A stretch of DNA of 64,000 bases, taken from Inquilinus limosus. GTDB taxonomy: Bacteria > Pseudomonadota > Alphaproteobacteria > DSM-16000 > Inquilinaceae. Positions 1 to 7,839 of this stretch are shown here, piece after piece. Location of the stretch: positions 1-64,000 of the forward strand of contig NZ_NHON01000025.1 of NCBI RefSeq assembly GCF_002195995.1, given 5' to 3'. Each line of letters opens with the position of its first letter. Positions within the stretch are counted from its first letter, which is position 1. The notes beneath the pieces are model-generated. The model was not told the origin of the DNA and did no database searches. It was given only the letters and a program-made list of their open reading frames with translations. The translations under genes were made by a program, and so were the position numbers.

Positions 1-338
1 GGGGCGCTGGCGACGGGTTTCTCCGCCGGCGGGGCGGCGGGCGCGGGCGCGGTGCGGTCGCGCGAGCCGAACCCGACCAGGGCGATGCCCCCGATGCCGA
101 GCACGGCGATGACCGCCGCCGCGACCCAGCCCAAGAGCCCGCCGCGCCGAGCCGGCTGGGCCGCCGCTTCCACCAGGCGGTCGTTCAGCGTGTCGATCTC
201 GCCGCGGGCGTTGCGCAGCTCCTGCTGCAGCTGCAGCACGCTGTCGTTCAGGGATTTGAGTCGGGCCTCTTCCTGCGTCTCGGGCGCGTTCTGCGCCGGA
301 AAGTGCAGGGTGTCCTCAGGGGGCTGCTCGCCGCTCAT
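1..338 (-). CDS. Partial membrane-anchored coiled-coil protein, function unknown
   Basis: Read leftwards from the ATG at 338, an open frame of 112 codons runs off the window edge, so the C-terminus is missing. The first 23 residues are acidic and proline-rich. Residues about 24-58 have leucine-spaced heptads typical of a coiled coil (LNDSVLQLQQELRNARG). A basic patch (PARRGG) is followed by one hydrophobic helix at about 68-90, then a Pro/Ala-rich linker begins. This looks like a single-pass protein with a cytoplasmic coiled coil and an extracytoplasmic C-terminal part. It is divergent from the tRNA-Gln gene. I do not recognise a family. Base composition matches the neighbours. The gene is probably real because of its coherent architecture and third-position GC bias. 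Confidence 0.6.
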   Translation of the reverse strand, partial: MSGEQPPEDTLHFPAQNAPETQEEARLKSLNDSVLQLQQELRNARGEIDTLNDRLVEAAAQPARRGGLLGWVAAAVIAVLGIGGIALVGFGSRDRTAPAPAAPPAEKPVASA

Positions 339-431
339 ACCGTATCCTGCCTCGACCGTTTGTCCGACCTGCGCTGCCCCGCATACGCGCCTAATCTTCT
401 ATTATGCCGAATTCGGGGCGGCAACGCGCGG

Positions 432-460
432 TTGCGATGCTGCACCGCCTGGGCTATCAA
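432..460 (+). promoter_or_regulatory. Candidate sigma-70 promoter of tRNA-Gln
   Basis: A TTGCGA hexamer at 432-437 and a TATCAA hexamer at 455-460 are separated by 17 nt and lie 15 nt before the mature tRNA 5' end. Spacing and position fit a housekeeping promoter; the match is by eye only. Confidence 0.4.
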
Positions 461-475
461 TCCCGCCCGGCCGAT

Positions 476-550
476 TGGGGCGTAGCCAAGCGGTAAGGCA
501 GCGGGTTTTGGTCCCGCCATTCCTAGGTTCGAATCCTAGCGCCCCAGCCA
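476..550 (+). tRNA. tRNA-Gln (anticodon TTG)
   Basis: The acceptor stem TGGGGCG (476-482) pairs with CGCCCCA (540-546), followed by a G discriminator at 547 and an encoded CCA at 548-550. The anticodon stem GCGGG/CCCGC encloses a seven-base loop with TTG at 508-510, which reads glutamine CAA/CAG codons. The T arm carries GGTTCGAATCC. All cloverleaf arms are present, so the gene appears intact. It stands alone between a divergent coiled-coil gene and a small membrane protein gene. Confidence 0.97.
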
Positions 551-640
551 GCCGCATTCTCCGATATTCCGGCTCGCAGGCCCAGGCCTGCATGGGAACC
601 CTGATGGCGGCCCCGCCGTTTCTCCGGTCAGGAGGTACGG

Positions 641-841
641 ATGATGATCGTGGCTCTCCTCGGCGGCTTCGCGCTCGCCATGGTTTACGGCCTTGCCCTG
701 TGCCGCGCCGCCCGGGACGACGGCGACGAGATGGCGCGGCCGACACAGATTTCCCATCGCTGGGTGGTCCGGCCGCGGCGCTGGACGGTGCTGGCGCCGA
801 CCCGGCAGACGGTCGTGATCCGCCCGCGGCGCCGCCGCTGA
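641..841 (+). CDS. Small single-pass membrane protein, 66 aa
   Basis: A strong Shine-Dalgarno sequence (AGGAGG) lies about 7 nt before the ATG at 641, which is the main support for this gene. The product starts with a hydrophobic segment (residues about 3-24, MIVALLGGFALAMVYGLALC) and continues with a hydrophilic tail ending in RPRRRR. This suggests a one-helix inner-membrane protein with a basic tail. It lies 90 nt after tRNA-Gln and converges on the cyclase gene, whose stop is only 7 nt away. No family is recognised. The short length leaves some doubt, but the ribosome binding site and hydrophobic pattern argue for a real gene. Confidence 0.55.
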   Translation: MMIVALLGGFALAMVYGLALCRAARDDGDEMARPTQISHRWVVRPRRWTVLAPTRQTVVIRPRRRR

Positions 842-847
842 CAGGCC

Positions 848-2977
848 TCAATCGACCGCGATCAGGTCGTCCTTGGCGCCGGCCGCAAGGCGGCGGGCGT
901 GCAGCCGCACCAGCGCATCACCGGGACTGTCGGCGGCCAGCGCCGTGAACAGTGTCGCCGCCTCGGGATCGCCCCGGCGCAGCGCCGCATGGGCCTCGGC
1001 ATAGGCCCCGGCGGGGACGGGGCACAGTTCATCCGGAATCATCGTCTCGATCGGCGCGCCGATGCCGCGCAGCTGCAGCCGCGCCACCGGCCGGAACACC
1101 CGCCCCGGGCAGGCCCTGGCGGTGGCGGCCGAGACGCAGAGCGGCGTGCCCAGCGTCTTGTTCGCATTTTCCAGCCGCGCCGCCAGATTCACCGCCTCGC
1201 TGTAGGCGGTGTAGTCGAAATGGTGCCGGCTGCCGAAATTGCCGACCACGGCGCCGCCGGTGGTGACGCCGATCCGCGTCTCGCCGAAGGGCATGCCCTC
1301 GGCCCGCCGGGCGGCGGCGAATCCGGTGGTGAAGCGGTGGATCGCCAGGGCGCAGGCGACGGCGCGTTCGGCATGGTCCGGCTGGTCCAGCGGCGCGCCG
1401 AACATCGCGTGCAGCGCGTCGCCCACCATCTTGTCGATGGTGCCGCCGGCCTCCAGAACGGCGCCGCAGACCCCGTCGAAATAGGCGTTCAGCGTCGCCA
1501 CCAGCCGGTCCGGCGGCACCGACTCGCTCAGGCTGGTGAAGCCGGCGATGTCGGTGAAGACGAAGGACATCTCACGCCATTCGCCGCCCAGCCGCAGCCG
1601 CTCCGGATGCTCGGTCAGCCGGGCCACCAGGGACGGGGCGAGGTATTGCGCGAAGGCGGCGCGGATGGCGCGGCGCTCGCGCTCGACCCGCCATTGCGCC
1701 GACGCCGCGACCGCGCCATGGGTCAGCAGCAGACCCAGCGCCGGCAGGGTCGGGTCCAGCAGCAGCCCCGCCTGGCGATAGGCCAGGAAGGCGCCGGCCA
1801 GGATGGCGCCCGCGGCCAGCACCGCGAGGCCGCCGGAGACGATCGCCGGCAGCCGGCGCCAGGACGCCACCAGGGCCAGGCCCAGCGCCAGCAGCAGCCC
1901 GATCTCCGCCGCCGCGGCCCAGGGGGGACGGGTCAGCGACCCGCCGAGCAGGATCTGCTCCAGCGCCTCGGCATGGGCGGTGACGCCGGCGATGCGGTCG
2001 CGCAGCGGCGTCAGCACGGTGTCGCCGAAGCCGGTGGCGGTGACGCCGACCAGCACGATCCGCCCGCGCAGCGCGGCGGCGGGGTCGGCGCCGGCGGGGG
2101 CCGGCTCCAGCAGCTGCCAGGCCGGCACCTGGCGGGCCGGCACGTCGCTGGTGAAGCGCAGCCAGAACTGCCCGTCCGGCGCCACCGGCAGGATCGCGTC
2201 GCCGATCCGCACCGCGTCCAGCCCGGGGCCGTCGGGCGCGGCCCGCAGCGTCACCGTGCCGGCGCCCTGGGCCACCCGCAGCGCCTCGACCGCCAGCGAC
2301 GGGATCAGGGCGTCGCCGAGCAGGGCGACGGCCGGCAGGCGCCGCAGCACCTCGTCGCGGCCGGCCGGCGCGCCGATGCTGCCATTGCCCCAGGCCGTGG
2401 CCTCGAATTCCGGCAGGCTCGGCACCGCAGCCGCGAAGCGGCCCAGCCCCTGCCGCGCGGGCCCGATCTCGGCGAAGCTGGCCTTGATCAGCGGCATCCG
2501 GCCCGGCGTGTCGGTGGGGGCGAAGGCCACCACGCTCGGCACCCGTTCCAGCGCCCGGGCCAGGTCGCGGTCGGGGTCCGGCAGGTCCCTGGCCAGCTGC
2601 GCCAGCTCCGGCGGGGCGGCGCGGCCGGCCAGCAGCTCCGCGATCCGGGCCGGCGCGCTGCGGTCCGGCTCGGCCAGGACGAGGTCCAGCGCGACTGCCG
2701 CCACCCCGGCCCGGCCCAGCCGGTCGACCAGCTGCGCCAGGCGGTCGCGCGGCCAGGGCCATTGCCCCAGGCGGCGCAGCGAGTCGTCGTCGATCGCGAC
2801 CACGCGCACCGGCACGTCGGGGTCGTAGATTCGTGGCGCCAGCCGCTGGAACAGGTCGAAGCCCTGCAGCCGCAAGGCCGCGACCGGCGTCGGATCCGCC
2901 AGGCGCAGCGCCGTCAGCCCGGCCAGGACCAGCAGTCCCGGCAGCACCAGGGCGAGGCGGCGCCAGGGCCGGCGCAT
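848..2977 (-). CDS. CHASE2-domain adenylate cyclase (class III)
   Basis: This 709-residue membrane protein should make cAMP from ATP in response to an extracytoplasmic signal. An N-terminal helix (about 8-27) is followed by a CHASE2 sensor (about 35-345; VRVVAIDDDSLRRLGQWPW is typical) facing the periplasm, then three hydrophobic segments between about 357 and 425. The cytoplasmic class III cyclase domain starts near 465. Metal-binding aspartates are D476 (FTDIAGF) and D520. K516 and D588 fit adenine specificity, and N597 and R601 fit the transition-state residues, so catalysis looks intact. The ATG at 2977 lies 4 nt after the stop of the Crp/Fnr gene, so the two are one operon. The pairing of a cyclase with a cNMP-binding regulator suggests a local cAMP circuit, which is inference. 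Confidence 0.9.
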   Translation of the reverse strand: MRRPWRRLALVLPGLLVLAGLTALRLADPTPVAALRLQGFDLFQRLAPRIYDPDVPVRVVAIDDDSLRRLGQWPWPRDRLAQLVDRLGRAGVAAVALDLVLAEPDRSAPARIAELLAGRAAPPELAQLARDLPDPDRDLARALERVPSVVAFAPTDTPGRMPLIKASFAEIGPARQGLGRFAAAVPSLPEFEATAWGNGSIGAPAGRDEVLRRLPAVALLGDALIPSLAVEALRVAQGAGTVTLRAAPDGPGLDAVRIGDAILPVAPDGQFWLRFTSDVPARQVPAWQLLEPAPAGADPAAALRGRIVLVGVTATGFGDTVLTPLRDRIAGVTAHAEALEQILLGGSLTRPPWAAAAEIGLLLALGLALVASWRRLPAIVSGGLAVLAAGAILAGAFLAYRQAGLLLDPTLPALGLLLTHGAVAASAQWRVERERRAIRAAFAQYLAPSLVARLTEHPERLRLGGEWREMSFVFTDIAGFTSLSESVPPDRLVATLNAYFDGVCGAVLEAGGTIDKMVGDALHAMFGAPLDQPDHAERAVACALAIHRFTTGFAAARRAEGMPFGETRIGVTTGGAVVGNFGSRHHFDYTAYSEAVNLAARLENANKTLGTPLCVSAATARACPGRVFRPVARLQLRGIGAPIETMIPDELCPVPAGAYAEAHAALRRGDPEAATLFTALAADSPGDALVRLHARRLAAGAKDDLIAVD

Positions 2978-2981
2978 CGGG

Positions 2982-3701
2982 TCAGGGGGCTCCGGCGTCG
3001 GCGATGTCGGCCAGCGCGTCGGTGTCGCAGATCACCATCGCCCCGTCTTCCCGGCGCAGCAGCCCGTCGGCGGACCAGCGGCCGAGCTGCAGGTTGACCT
3101 TCTCGCGGCTGGCCCCGATCAGCTGGCCCAGATCGCGCTGCGACAGGTCCAGCGGCAGCAGCATCTCGCCGTCCTTGCCGCGCGAGCCATGGGCCTCGGA
3201 CAGGGTCAGCAGCAGCCGCGCCAGCCGCGACGGCAGCGCCATCAGCGCGACGCCCTCCAGCTGGTCGCTGGTGCGCCGCAGCCGGTTCGACAGCAGCTCC
3301 AGCAGCCGGATGCAGGCGTCGGGCGAGTCCAGCAGCACCGGCAGCATGTCGCGGCGTTCCAGGATCAGCAGGCGGCAGGGGCCGAAGGCGACGGCGTCGG
3401 CGCTGCGGCCCCGGCCGTCCAAGAGGGACATCTCGCCGAAGATCTCCCCGGACTCGAGGATCGCCAGCAGGATCTCGCGCCCCTGCGGCGATGTGAGGCG
3501 CAGCGCGACGCGGCCGGAGACGACGATCATCAGGCTCGTGCTCTCGTCGCCGCGCAGGAAGATGGTGTCGCCGTCCTCGTGGCTGCGCTCGACCAGCCGG
3601 GCGGCCAGGGCATCGCGCTGGCCCGGGGAGAAGGCGGTGAAGAATGGGGTCTCGGACAGAAGGCGACGCTTCTCCGCCAGAGGAACGCTGGCCACTGACA
3701 C
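2982..3701 (-). CDS. Crp/Fnr-family transcriptional regulator
   Basis: A 239-residue regulator of the usual family length. Residues about 15-135 form a cyclic-nucleotide-binding beta-barrel; the phosphate-binding cassette FGEMSLLDGRGRSADA keeps the Glu and Arg-Ser that contact cyclic nucleotide in Crp. A dimerisation helix follows, then a winged helix-turn-helix (about 183-206; LSQRDLGQLIGASREKVNLQ). No Fnr-type N-terminal cysteine cluster is present, so iron-sulfur sensing is unlikely. It is the first gene of a two-gene operon with the CHASE2 adenylate cyclase and is divergent from the FecR-domain gene. It may bind the cAMP made by its neighbour; that link is inferred from adjacency and the preserved cassette. 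Confidence 0.9.
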   Translation of the reverse strand: MSVASVPLAEKRRLLSETPFFTAFSPGQRDALAARLVERSHEDGDTIFLRGDESTSLMIVVSGRVALRLTSPQGREILLAILESGEIFGEMSLLDGRGRSADAVAFGPCRLLILERRDMLPVLLDSPDACIRLLELLSNRLRRTSDQLEGVALMALPSRLARLLLTLSEAHGSRGKDGEMLLPLDLSQRDLGQLIGASREKVNLQLGRWSADGLLRREDGAMVICDTDALADIADAGAP

Positions 3702-3832
3702 TCTCCTGCCTGGACTGCGCTAAGATAAGGGCTGTCTCCCGCCACGGGAAGGCCCGGTTGCGCCGCGACATGACCCAGGTAACACCGGACGGCCCCGCGC
3801 CGAACCATCATCTCTCCGAAAGGGAGATCGCG

Positions 3833-4462
3833 ATGACACGTCTTTCACGCTCCGTCGGGTTCGTCCTTGCCTGCCTGCTGCTGCCGGCCGTGGCCGTGGC
3901 GCAGGACCGCCCGAAGATCGGCCAGGTCGACCGGCTGGAGCCGGCGGCCGGCGCCTATTACCAGGGCCAGGACCGGCTGCTCGACCCGGCCTCGCCGGTG
4001 TTCCTCGACGACACGCTGTGGACCGGCCCGCAGTCGCGGCTGCAGGTCAAGCTGGACGACGGCACCGAGCTGTCGCTCGGCCCCGCGGCGCGGCTGCTGG
4101 TCGACCGTTTCGCCTATGGCGGGGCCGATGGCGGCGCCACCCTGGCGCTGCGCCGGCTGCAGGGCGCCTTCAAATTCGTCGGCGGCGGGGTCGAGCAGGT
4201 CCCCGGCCACAGCCTCTCGATCGAGACCGGGGTGGCCACCCTCGGGGTGCGCGGCACCAGCTTCTTCGCCGGCCCGATCGACGGCGCCTTCGGCGTGCTG
4301 GTGCTCGAGGGCTCGGTCGAGGTGTCGACCGATGCCGGCTCGGTCACGCTCGGGCCCGGCGAGGGCACGGCGGTCACCAGCCGCAAGGAGCCGCCGGGCG
4401 CGGTCAAACGCTGGCCGGCCGAGAAGGTCCAGCGCGCGCTGGCGATGGTGGATGTCCGCTGA
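3833..4462 (+). CDS. FecR-domain secreted protein
   Basis: A 209-residue protein with a Sec signal peptide (about 1-24, ending AVAVAQ) and a FecR domain. The conserved core is visible: DDTLWTGPQSRLQVKLDDG (about 62-80), a glycine-rich middle, and IETGVATLGVRGTSFF (about 134-149). FecR domains of this type are thought to bind periplasmic partners or polymers. There is no sigma-factor or TonB receptor gene next to it, so it is not a classical iron-dicitrate system. The ATG at 3833 was chosen over an upstream in-frame start because it gives a clean signal peptide and follows an AGGGAG motif. It is divergent from the Crp/Fnr-cyclase operon, which may indicate shared control. Confidence 0.85.
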   Translation: MTRLSRSVGFVLACLLLPAVAVAQDRPKIGQVDRLEPAAGAYYQGQDRLLDPASPVFLDDTLWTGPQSRLQVKLDDGTELSLGPAARLLVDRFAYGGADGGATLALRRLQGAFKFVGGGVEQVPGHSLSIETGVATLGVRGTSFFAGPIDGAFGVLVLEGSVEVSTDAGSVTLGPGEGTAVTSRKEPPGAVKRWPAEKVQRALAMVDVR

Positions 4463-4500
4463 GGGTGGCAGATACCGAGGAAATACGGCCCCCTCCAGCT

Positions 4501-4576
4501 GTCATGCCCGGGCTTGACCCGGGCATCCAGAGAGCGTCGACACCTTCTGGATTGCCGGGTCAAGCCCGGCAATGAC
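4501..4576. repeat. Dispersed palindromic intergenic repeat, type A copy 1
   Basis: The element begins GTCAT and ends ATGAC, with arms built from CCGGGCTTGACCCGGG and GCCGGGTCAAGCCCGGC around an ATCCAG core. Related copies are at 34656-34744 and 41511-41598. It lies in the convergent gap between the FecR gene and a small secreted protein. It could fold as a hairpin and help end transcription from both sides. Confidence 0.8.
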
Positions 4577-4609
4577 AGCAGGGGACCGAGGCCGGTCGAG
4601 TTGGATGTC

Positions 4610-4867
4610 CTACAGCCCCAGGTCGCGCTTGATCTCGGCCAGAACGGCGCAGGCCTTGTTCGGGTCCTGGGCGCTGATCGAGGGCAGCGACTGGATCTTC
4701 TTCGAGATCTCCGACAGCTTGTCCTCGGGCAGCGACCCGTCGCGCACCTTCGAGCCCCAGGCCGCGACCACGGCCGCGGATTCGGCGTTCACGTCGCAGG
4801 ATTCGGCGGCCAGGGCAGGCCCGGTGGCGAGGGTGAGAAGGGCGGCGGTCAAGGCAAGGCGGCGCAT
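4610..4867 (-). CDS. Small secreted protein, 85 aa, function unknown
   Basis: The start at 4867 yields a clear Sec signal peptide (MRRLALTAALLTLATGPALA, about residues 1-20) and a mature part of about 64 residues containing two cysteines (in AESCDV and NKACAV), which could form one disulfide. A longer in-frame start upstream would bury the signal peptide and was rejected. The protein is predicted to be periplasmic. It converges on the FecR gene across a type A repeat, and is divergent from gpt. I do not recognise a family; secretion is the only property I can support. Confidence 0.7.
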   Translation of the reverse strand: MRRLALTAALLTLATGPALAAESCDVNAESAAVVAAWGSKVRDGSLPEDKLSEISKKIQSLPSISAQDPNKACAVLAEIKRDLGL

Positions 4868-5016
4868 GGCATTCTCTGGTCTCGGCGCAGCCGCAGGGGC
4901 TGCACGACGGAGAATCGCGGCCGAGCATGGCGAGAACAAGGCCGGCAAACCCTTCCGGAGCCGGTCCGGTTGCGCTATGAAGCGCCAAATCCCCACGGGG
5001 TCTTGGAGAACCGTAC

Positions 5017-5508
5017 ATGGCCGAGCACGCGTCGTTCCGGAAGGATTTCCCGGTATCCTGGGAGGAGCTGCACCGCAACGCCCGTGCCCTGGCCTGGCGT
5101 CTGGCCGAGCTGGGGCCGTGGAAGGGCATCGTCGCCATCACCCGCGGCGGGCTGGTGCCGGCCGCGATCCTGGCGCGCGAGCTCGACGTCCGGCTGATCG
5201 ACACGGTCTGCGTCTCGACCTACGACCACCAGGACATGCGGGAATCCAAGATCCTGAAGGCGCCGATCGAGGGCGACGGCGAAGGTTGGCTGATCGTCGA
5301 CGACCTGGTCGACACCGGCCGCACCGCCCGGGTGGTGCGCGACCTGCTGCCGAAGGCGCATTTCGCCACGGTCTACGCCAAGCCGGCCGGGCGGCCGCTG
5401 GTCGACACCTTCATCACCGAGGTCAGCCAGGACACCTGGATCTTCTTCCCCTGGGACATCGAATACCGCTACGCCGAGCCGATCGCCGAGATCCGCCAGA
5501 AGCGCTGA
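5017..5508 (+). CDS. gpt: Xanthine-guanine phosphoribosyltransferase
   Basis: A 163-residue purine salvage enzyme (XGPRT family, E. coli Gpt is 152). It transfers ribose-5-phosphate from PRPP to guanine or xanthine in the cytoplasm. The PRPP loop is at about 95-103 (DDLVDTGRT) preceded by hydrophobic VV/IV residues, and ITRGGLVPA (41-49) matches the pyrophosphate-binding loop. The C-terminal [11 protein letters not shown] is typical of Gpt. Its stop is 7 nt before the next gene, the M24-fold protein, and that gene is 11 nt before a kinase-like gene, so the three are likely one transcript. The full length and intact motifs make the function confident. Confidence 0.93.
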   Translation: MAEHASFRKDFPVSWEELHRNARALAWRLAELGPWKGIVAITRGGLVPAAILARELDVRLIDTVCVSTYDHQDMRESKILKAPIEGDGEGWLIVDDLVDTGRTARVVRDLLPKAHFATVYAKPAGRPLVDTFITEVSQDTWIFFPWDIEYRYAEPIAEIRQKR

Positions 5509-5515
5509 GGCCGCC

Positions 5516-6676
5516 ATGCCGATCCATTTCGAGGCGTCGGAGCTGGCGGATCGCCGGCGCCGCGTCTGCGCCGAGATCGCCGCCCGCGGCCTCGACGGCC
5601 TGCTGGTGTTCCGCCAGGAGTCGCTGTACTGGCTGACCGGCTACGACACCTTCGGCTATGTCTATTTCCAGTGCCTCTGGCTTGGCGTCGACGGCCGGAT
5701 GACGCTGCTGACCCGCTCCGCCGACGAGCGCCAGGCCTATTTCACCTCGGTGATCGAGGATGTCCGCGTCTGGGTCGACCGGGCGGGGTCCGAGCCGGCG
5801 GACGACCTGCTGGCGATCCTCGACGAATACGACGCCCGCGGCGGCCGCATCGGCGTCGAATGGGACGCCTACGGCCTCACGGCAGCGCTTGGCTTCCGGC
5901 TGAAGGCCAAGCTCGACGGCTACGCGACCAACGAGGACGCCTCCGACCTCGTCTCCCGCTTCCGGCTGATCAAGAGCCTGGCCGAGCTGGTCTATGTGCG
6001 CGAGGCGGCGAAGCTGGCCGACGCCGCCTATGACGAGGCGGCGAAGCTGACCGGGCCCGGCGCCTTCGAGGGCGACATCCTGGCGGCGATGCAGGGTGCC
6101 GTCTGGCGCGGCGGCGGCGACGACCCGGCCAACGAATTCATCATCGGCTCCGGCCCCGGCGCCCTGATGTGCCGCTATTTCACCGGCCGCCGGCACCTGT
6201 CGGCCGAGGATCAGTTGACGCTGGAATTCGCCGGCACCTACCGCCACTACCACGCCTGCCTGATGCGCACGCTGCTGGTCGGCAAGGCCTCGCCGGAACA
6301 CCGGGCGATGCACCGGGCGGCGGTCGAGGCGCTGGAGGCGGCGAAGGCGGCGCTGAAGCCGGGCCGGCCGCTCGGCGACGTGTTCGACGCCCATGCCAGG
6401 GTGGCCGACGCCGCCGGGCTGCGCCACGCCCGGCTGAACGCCTGCGGCTATTCGCTGGGCACCACCTTCGCGCCGAACTGGATGGACTCACCCAGCCTGT
6501 CGATGTTCTTCCACGGCAACCCGACGCTGGCGGCGCCCGGGATGGTGTTCTTCATCCACATCATCCTCTACGACAGCGACCGCGGCCTGGCCATGACCTC
6601 GGGCCAGTCCGTGCTGGTCACCGACACCGGCTGCGAGCCGCTGACCCTGGCGCCGACCGAGCTGGTGGTGGCCTGA
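5516..6676 (+). CDS. M24 (creatinase/prolidase-fold) protein lacking metal ligands
   Basis: This 386-residue protein has an N-terminal creatinase domain (about 1-130, LLVFRQESLYWLTGYDTFGY) and a C-terminal pita-bread domain. The five metal ligands of M24 aminopeptidases are not where expected: the VDxG position reads EFAGTYRHYH, the SDxTR position reads HACLMRT, the GHG.G position reads CGYSLG, and the EPG glutamate position reads FFIHIIL. Metal-independent relatives such as creatinase and ectoine hydrolase (DoeA/EutD) show comparable loss, and the RHYHACLMRT and CGYSLG segments resemble the latter from memory. No ectoine genes flank it. It probably hydrolyses a small C-N bond substrate rather than peptides. 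It sits between gpt and a kinase-like gene in an apparent operon. Confidence 0.85.
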   Translation: MPIHFEASELADRRRRVCAEIAARGLDGLLVFRQESLYWLTGYDTFGYVYFQCLWLGVDGRMTLLTRSADERQAYFTSVIEDVRVWVDRAGSEPADDLLAILDEYDARGGRIGVEWDAYGLTAALGFRLKAKLDGYATNEDASDLVSRFRLIKSLAELVYVREAAKLADAAYDEAAKLTGPGAFEGDILAAMQGAVWRGGGDDPANEFIIGSGPGALMCRYFTGRRHLSAEDQLTLEFAGTYRHYHACLMRTLLVGKASPEHRAMHRAAVEALEAAKAALKPGRPLGDVFDAHARVADAAGLRHARLNACGYSLGTTFAPNWMDSPSLSMFFHGNPTLAAPGMVFFIHIILYDSDRGLAMTSGQSVLVTDTGCEPLTLAPTELVVA

Positions 6677-6687
6677 CGGAGCCGACG

Positions 6688-7242
6688 ATGCCGCCGCGGA
6701 TCTTCCTGATCGGTCCGGGCGGCGTCGGCAAGACCAGCTCCGGGCGGGAGCTGGCGGCGCTGCTGGGCTACGCCTTCGTCGATCTCGACCAAGCGTTCTG
6801 CGACCGCATCGGCCCGATCGACGCGTTCCTCCGGACGGAAGGCTACGAGCGCTATATCGAGGCGAATGCGGCACTGTTCGACGCGCTGTGCCGCAGCGAT
6901 GACGGCGACGTGGTGATGCCGCTCTCCTCCGGTTTCCTGGCGACCCACATCCGGCCGGACCTGGTCGAGCATAACCGGCAGGCGGTGCGCCGCTCCGGCG
7001 TCTCGGTGCTGCTGCTGCCGTCGCTGGATATCGATGCGGCGGCTGAGATCGTTGTCGAACGGCAGCTGCGGCGCGGCTTCGGCCTGGAGCGGGAAAGAGA
7101 GCTCGAGAAGTTCCGCGCCCGCTTCCCGGCCTATCTCGGGCTCGGCGATCTGCGGGTCGTCTCGACCCAGCCGCCGGCGGAGATCGCGGCCGAGATCGCG
7201 GCGCTGCTGCGGGGGCCCGGCTCAGTCGTGGGTCTCGCCTGA
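6688..7242 (+). CDS. Shikimate-kinase-like P-loop kinase
   Basis: A 184-residue P-loop protein of shikimate kinase size. Walker A is at 9-16 (GPGGVGKT), the DLD motif at 32-34 matches the acidic substrate/Mg site, and EGYERYIEAN (51-60) corresponds to the region of shikimate kinase that carries the substrate-binding Arg. The GGG substrate loop of true shikimate kinase is replaced by SSGF (80-83), so the substrate may differ. The start at 6688 follows the M24-fold gene stop by 11 nt. The last 21 nt overlap the 3' end of the convergent GST gene. A cytoplasmic small-molecule kinase is well supported; the substrate is unknown. Confidence 0.8.
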   Translation: MPPRIFLIGPGGVGKTSSGRELAALLGYAFVDLDQAFCDRIGPIDAFLRTEGYERYIEANAALFDALCRSDDGDVVMPLSSGFLATHIRPDLVEHNRQAVRRSGVSVLLLPSLDIDAAAEIVVERQLRRGFGLERERELEKFRARFPAYLGLGDLRVVSTQPPAEIAAEIAALLRGPGSVVGLA

Positions 7243-7839
7243 CAGCGGCGTCGCCAGCATCGACGGGCGGCGGCTGAAGGCGTCGAACCAGGCGGAGAGG
7301 CGCGGCCGGCCGGGGCGGAACGCCGGCAGGCCGCGGAACTCCAGCCAGCTCAGCGCGGTGGCCAGGGCGATCTGGCCCAGCTCGACCGGCCCGTCGAGAT
7401 CGACCTCGCGCTTGATGAAGTCGTAGCCCGCCTGCAGCTTCGCCGCCTGGCCCTCGGCCAGGGCCGGATAGCGCAGCGCCTCCGGTCGCCTCTCCGTCTC
7501 CCAGCGCAGGGCGATGCCCGCATCGGCCAGCCCCTGGGCCAGGGCCTGCAGCCGCAGCGTCAGGGCGCGCGCCCGGCCGGCGGGCGGGATCAGCCTCGGC
7601 CCGTTATGCAGGCTGTCCAGGTGGTCGCAGATCGCGACGCTGTCGAACAGCGCCAGCCCGTCGGCGCAGACCAGCACCGGCACCTTGCCCAGCGGGTTGG
7701 CGGCGAACACCGCGTCGTTGCGCCGGGTCGGGCTGGTCTCGTGGTGGATCACCTCGATCCGGCCGGCGAGGCCGGCCTCATGCGCCATCACCAGCACCTT
7801 GCGGGCATAGGGGGAATGGGTCTGGTACAGCAGCTTCAT
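7222..7839 (-). CDS. Glutathione S-transferase family protein
   Basis: A 205-residue cytosolic GST-like protein. The N-terminal thioredoxin-fold domain (about 1-78) has LLYQTHSPYARKVLVMAHE, with a Ser-Pro motif at the position of the catalytic Ser/Cys of beta- and zeta-type GSTs, and a GKVPVL segment with the cis-proline that contacts glutathione. The all-helical C-terminal domain follows. The ATG at 7839 was chosen because it starts directly at the thioredoxin fold; an upstream start adds unrelated residues. It converges on the kinase-like gene with a 21-nt tail overlap. The substrate cannot be told from sequence. Confidence 0.88.
   Translation of the reverse strand: MKLLYQTHSPYARKVLVMAHEAGLAGRIEVIHHETSPTRRNDAVFAANPLGKVPVLVCADGLALFDSVAICDHLDSLHNGPRLIPPAGRARALTLRLQALAQGLADAGIALRWETERRPEALRYPALAEGQAAKLQAGYDFIKREVDLDGPVELGQIALATALSWLEFRGLPAFRPGRPRLSAWFDAFSRRPSMLATPLSGETHD

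Noticed and set aside
476-550. An integrated element at the tRNA-Gln gene
   Set aside because: No integrase, no duplicated tRNA 3' end and no base-composition shift is seen around it.
899-3097. A 732-codon open frame on the + strand opposite the cyclase gene
   Set aside because: It is Arg/Gln/Gly-rich with no fold, has no ribosome site, and lies opposite a clear CHASE2 cyclase. GC-rich antisense frames of this kind are expected.
5516-6676. Call of Xaa-Pro aminopeptidase or prolidase
   Set aside because: All five expected metal ligands are absent from the aligned motifs, so a peptidase call would be misleading.
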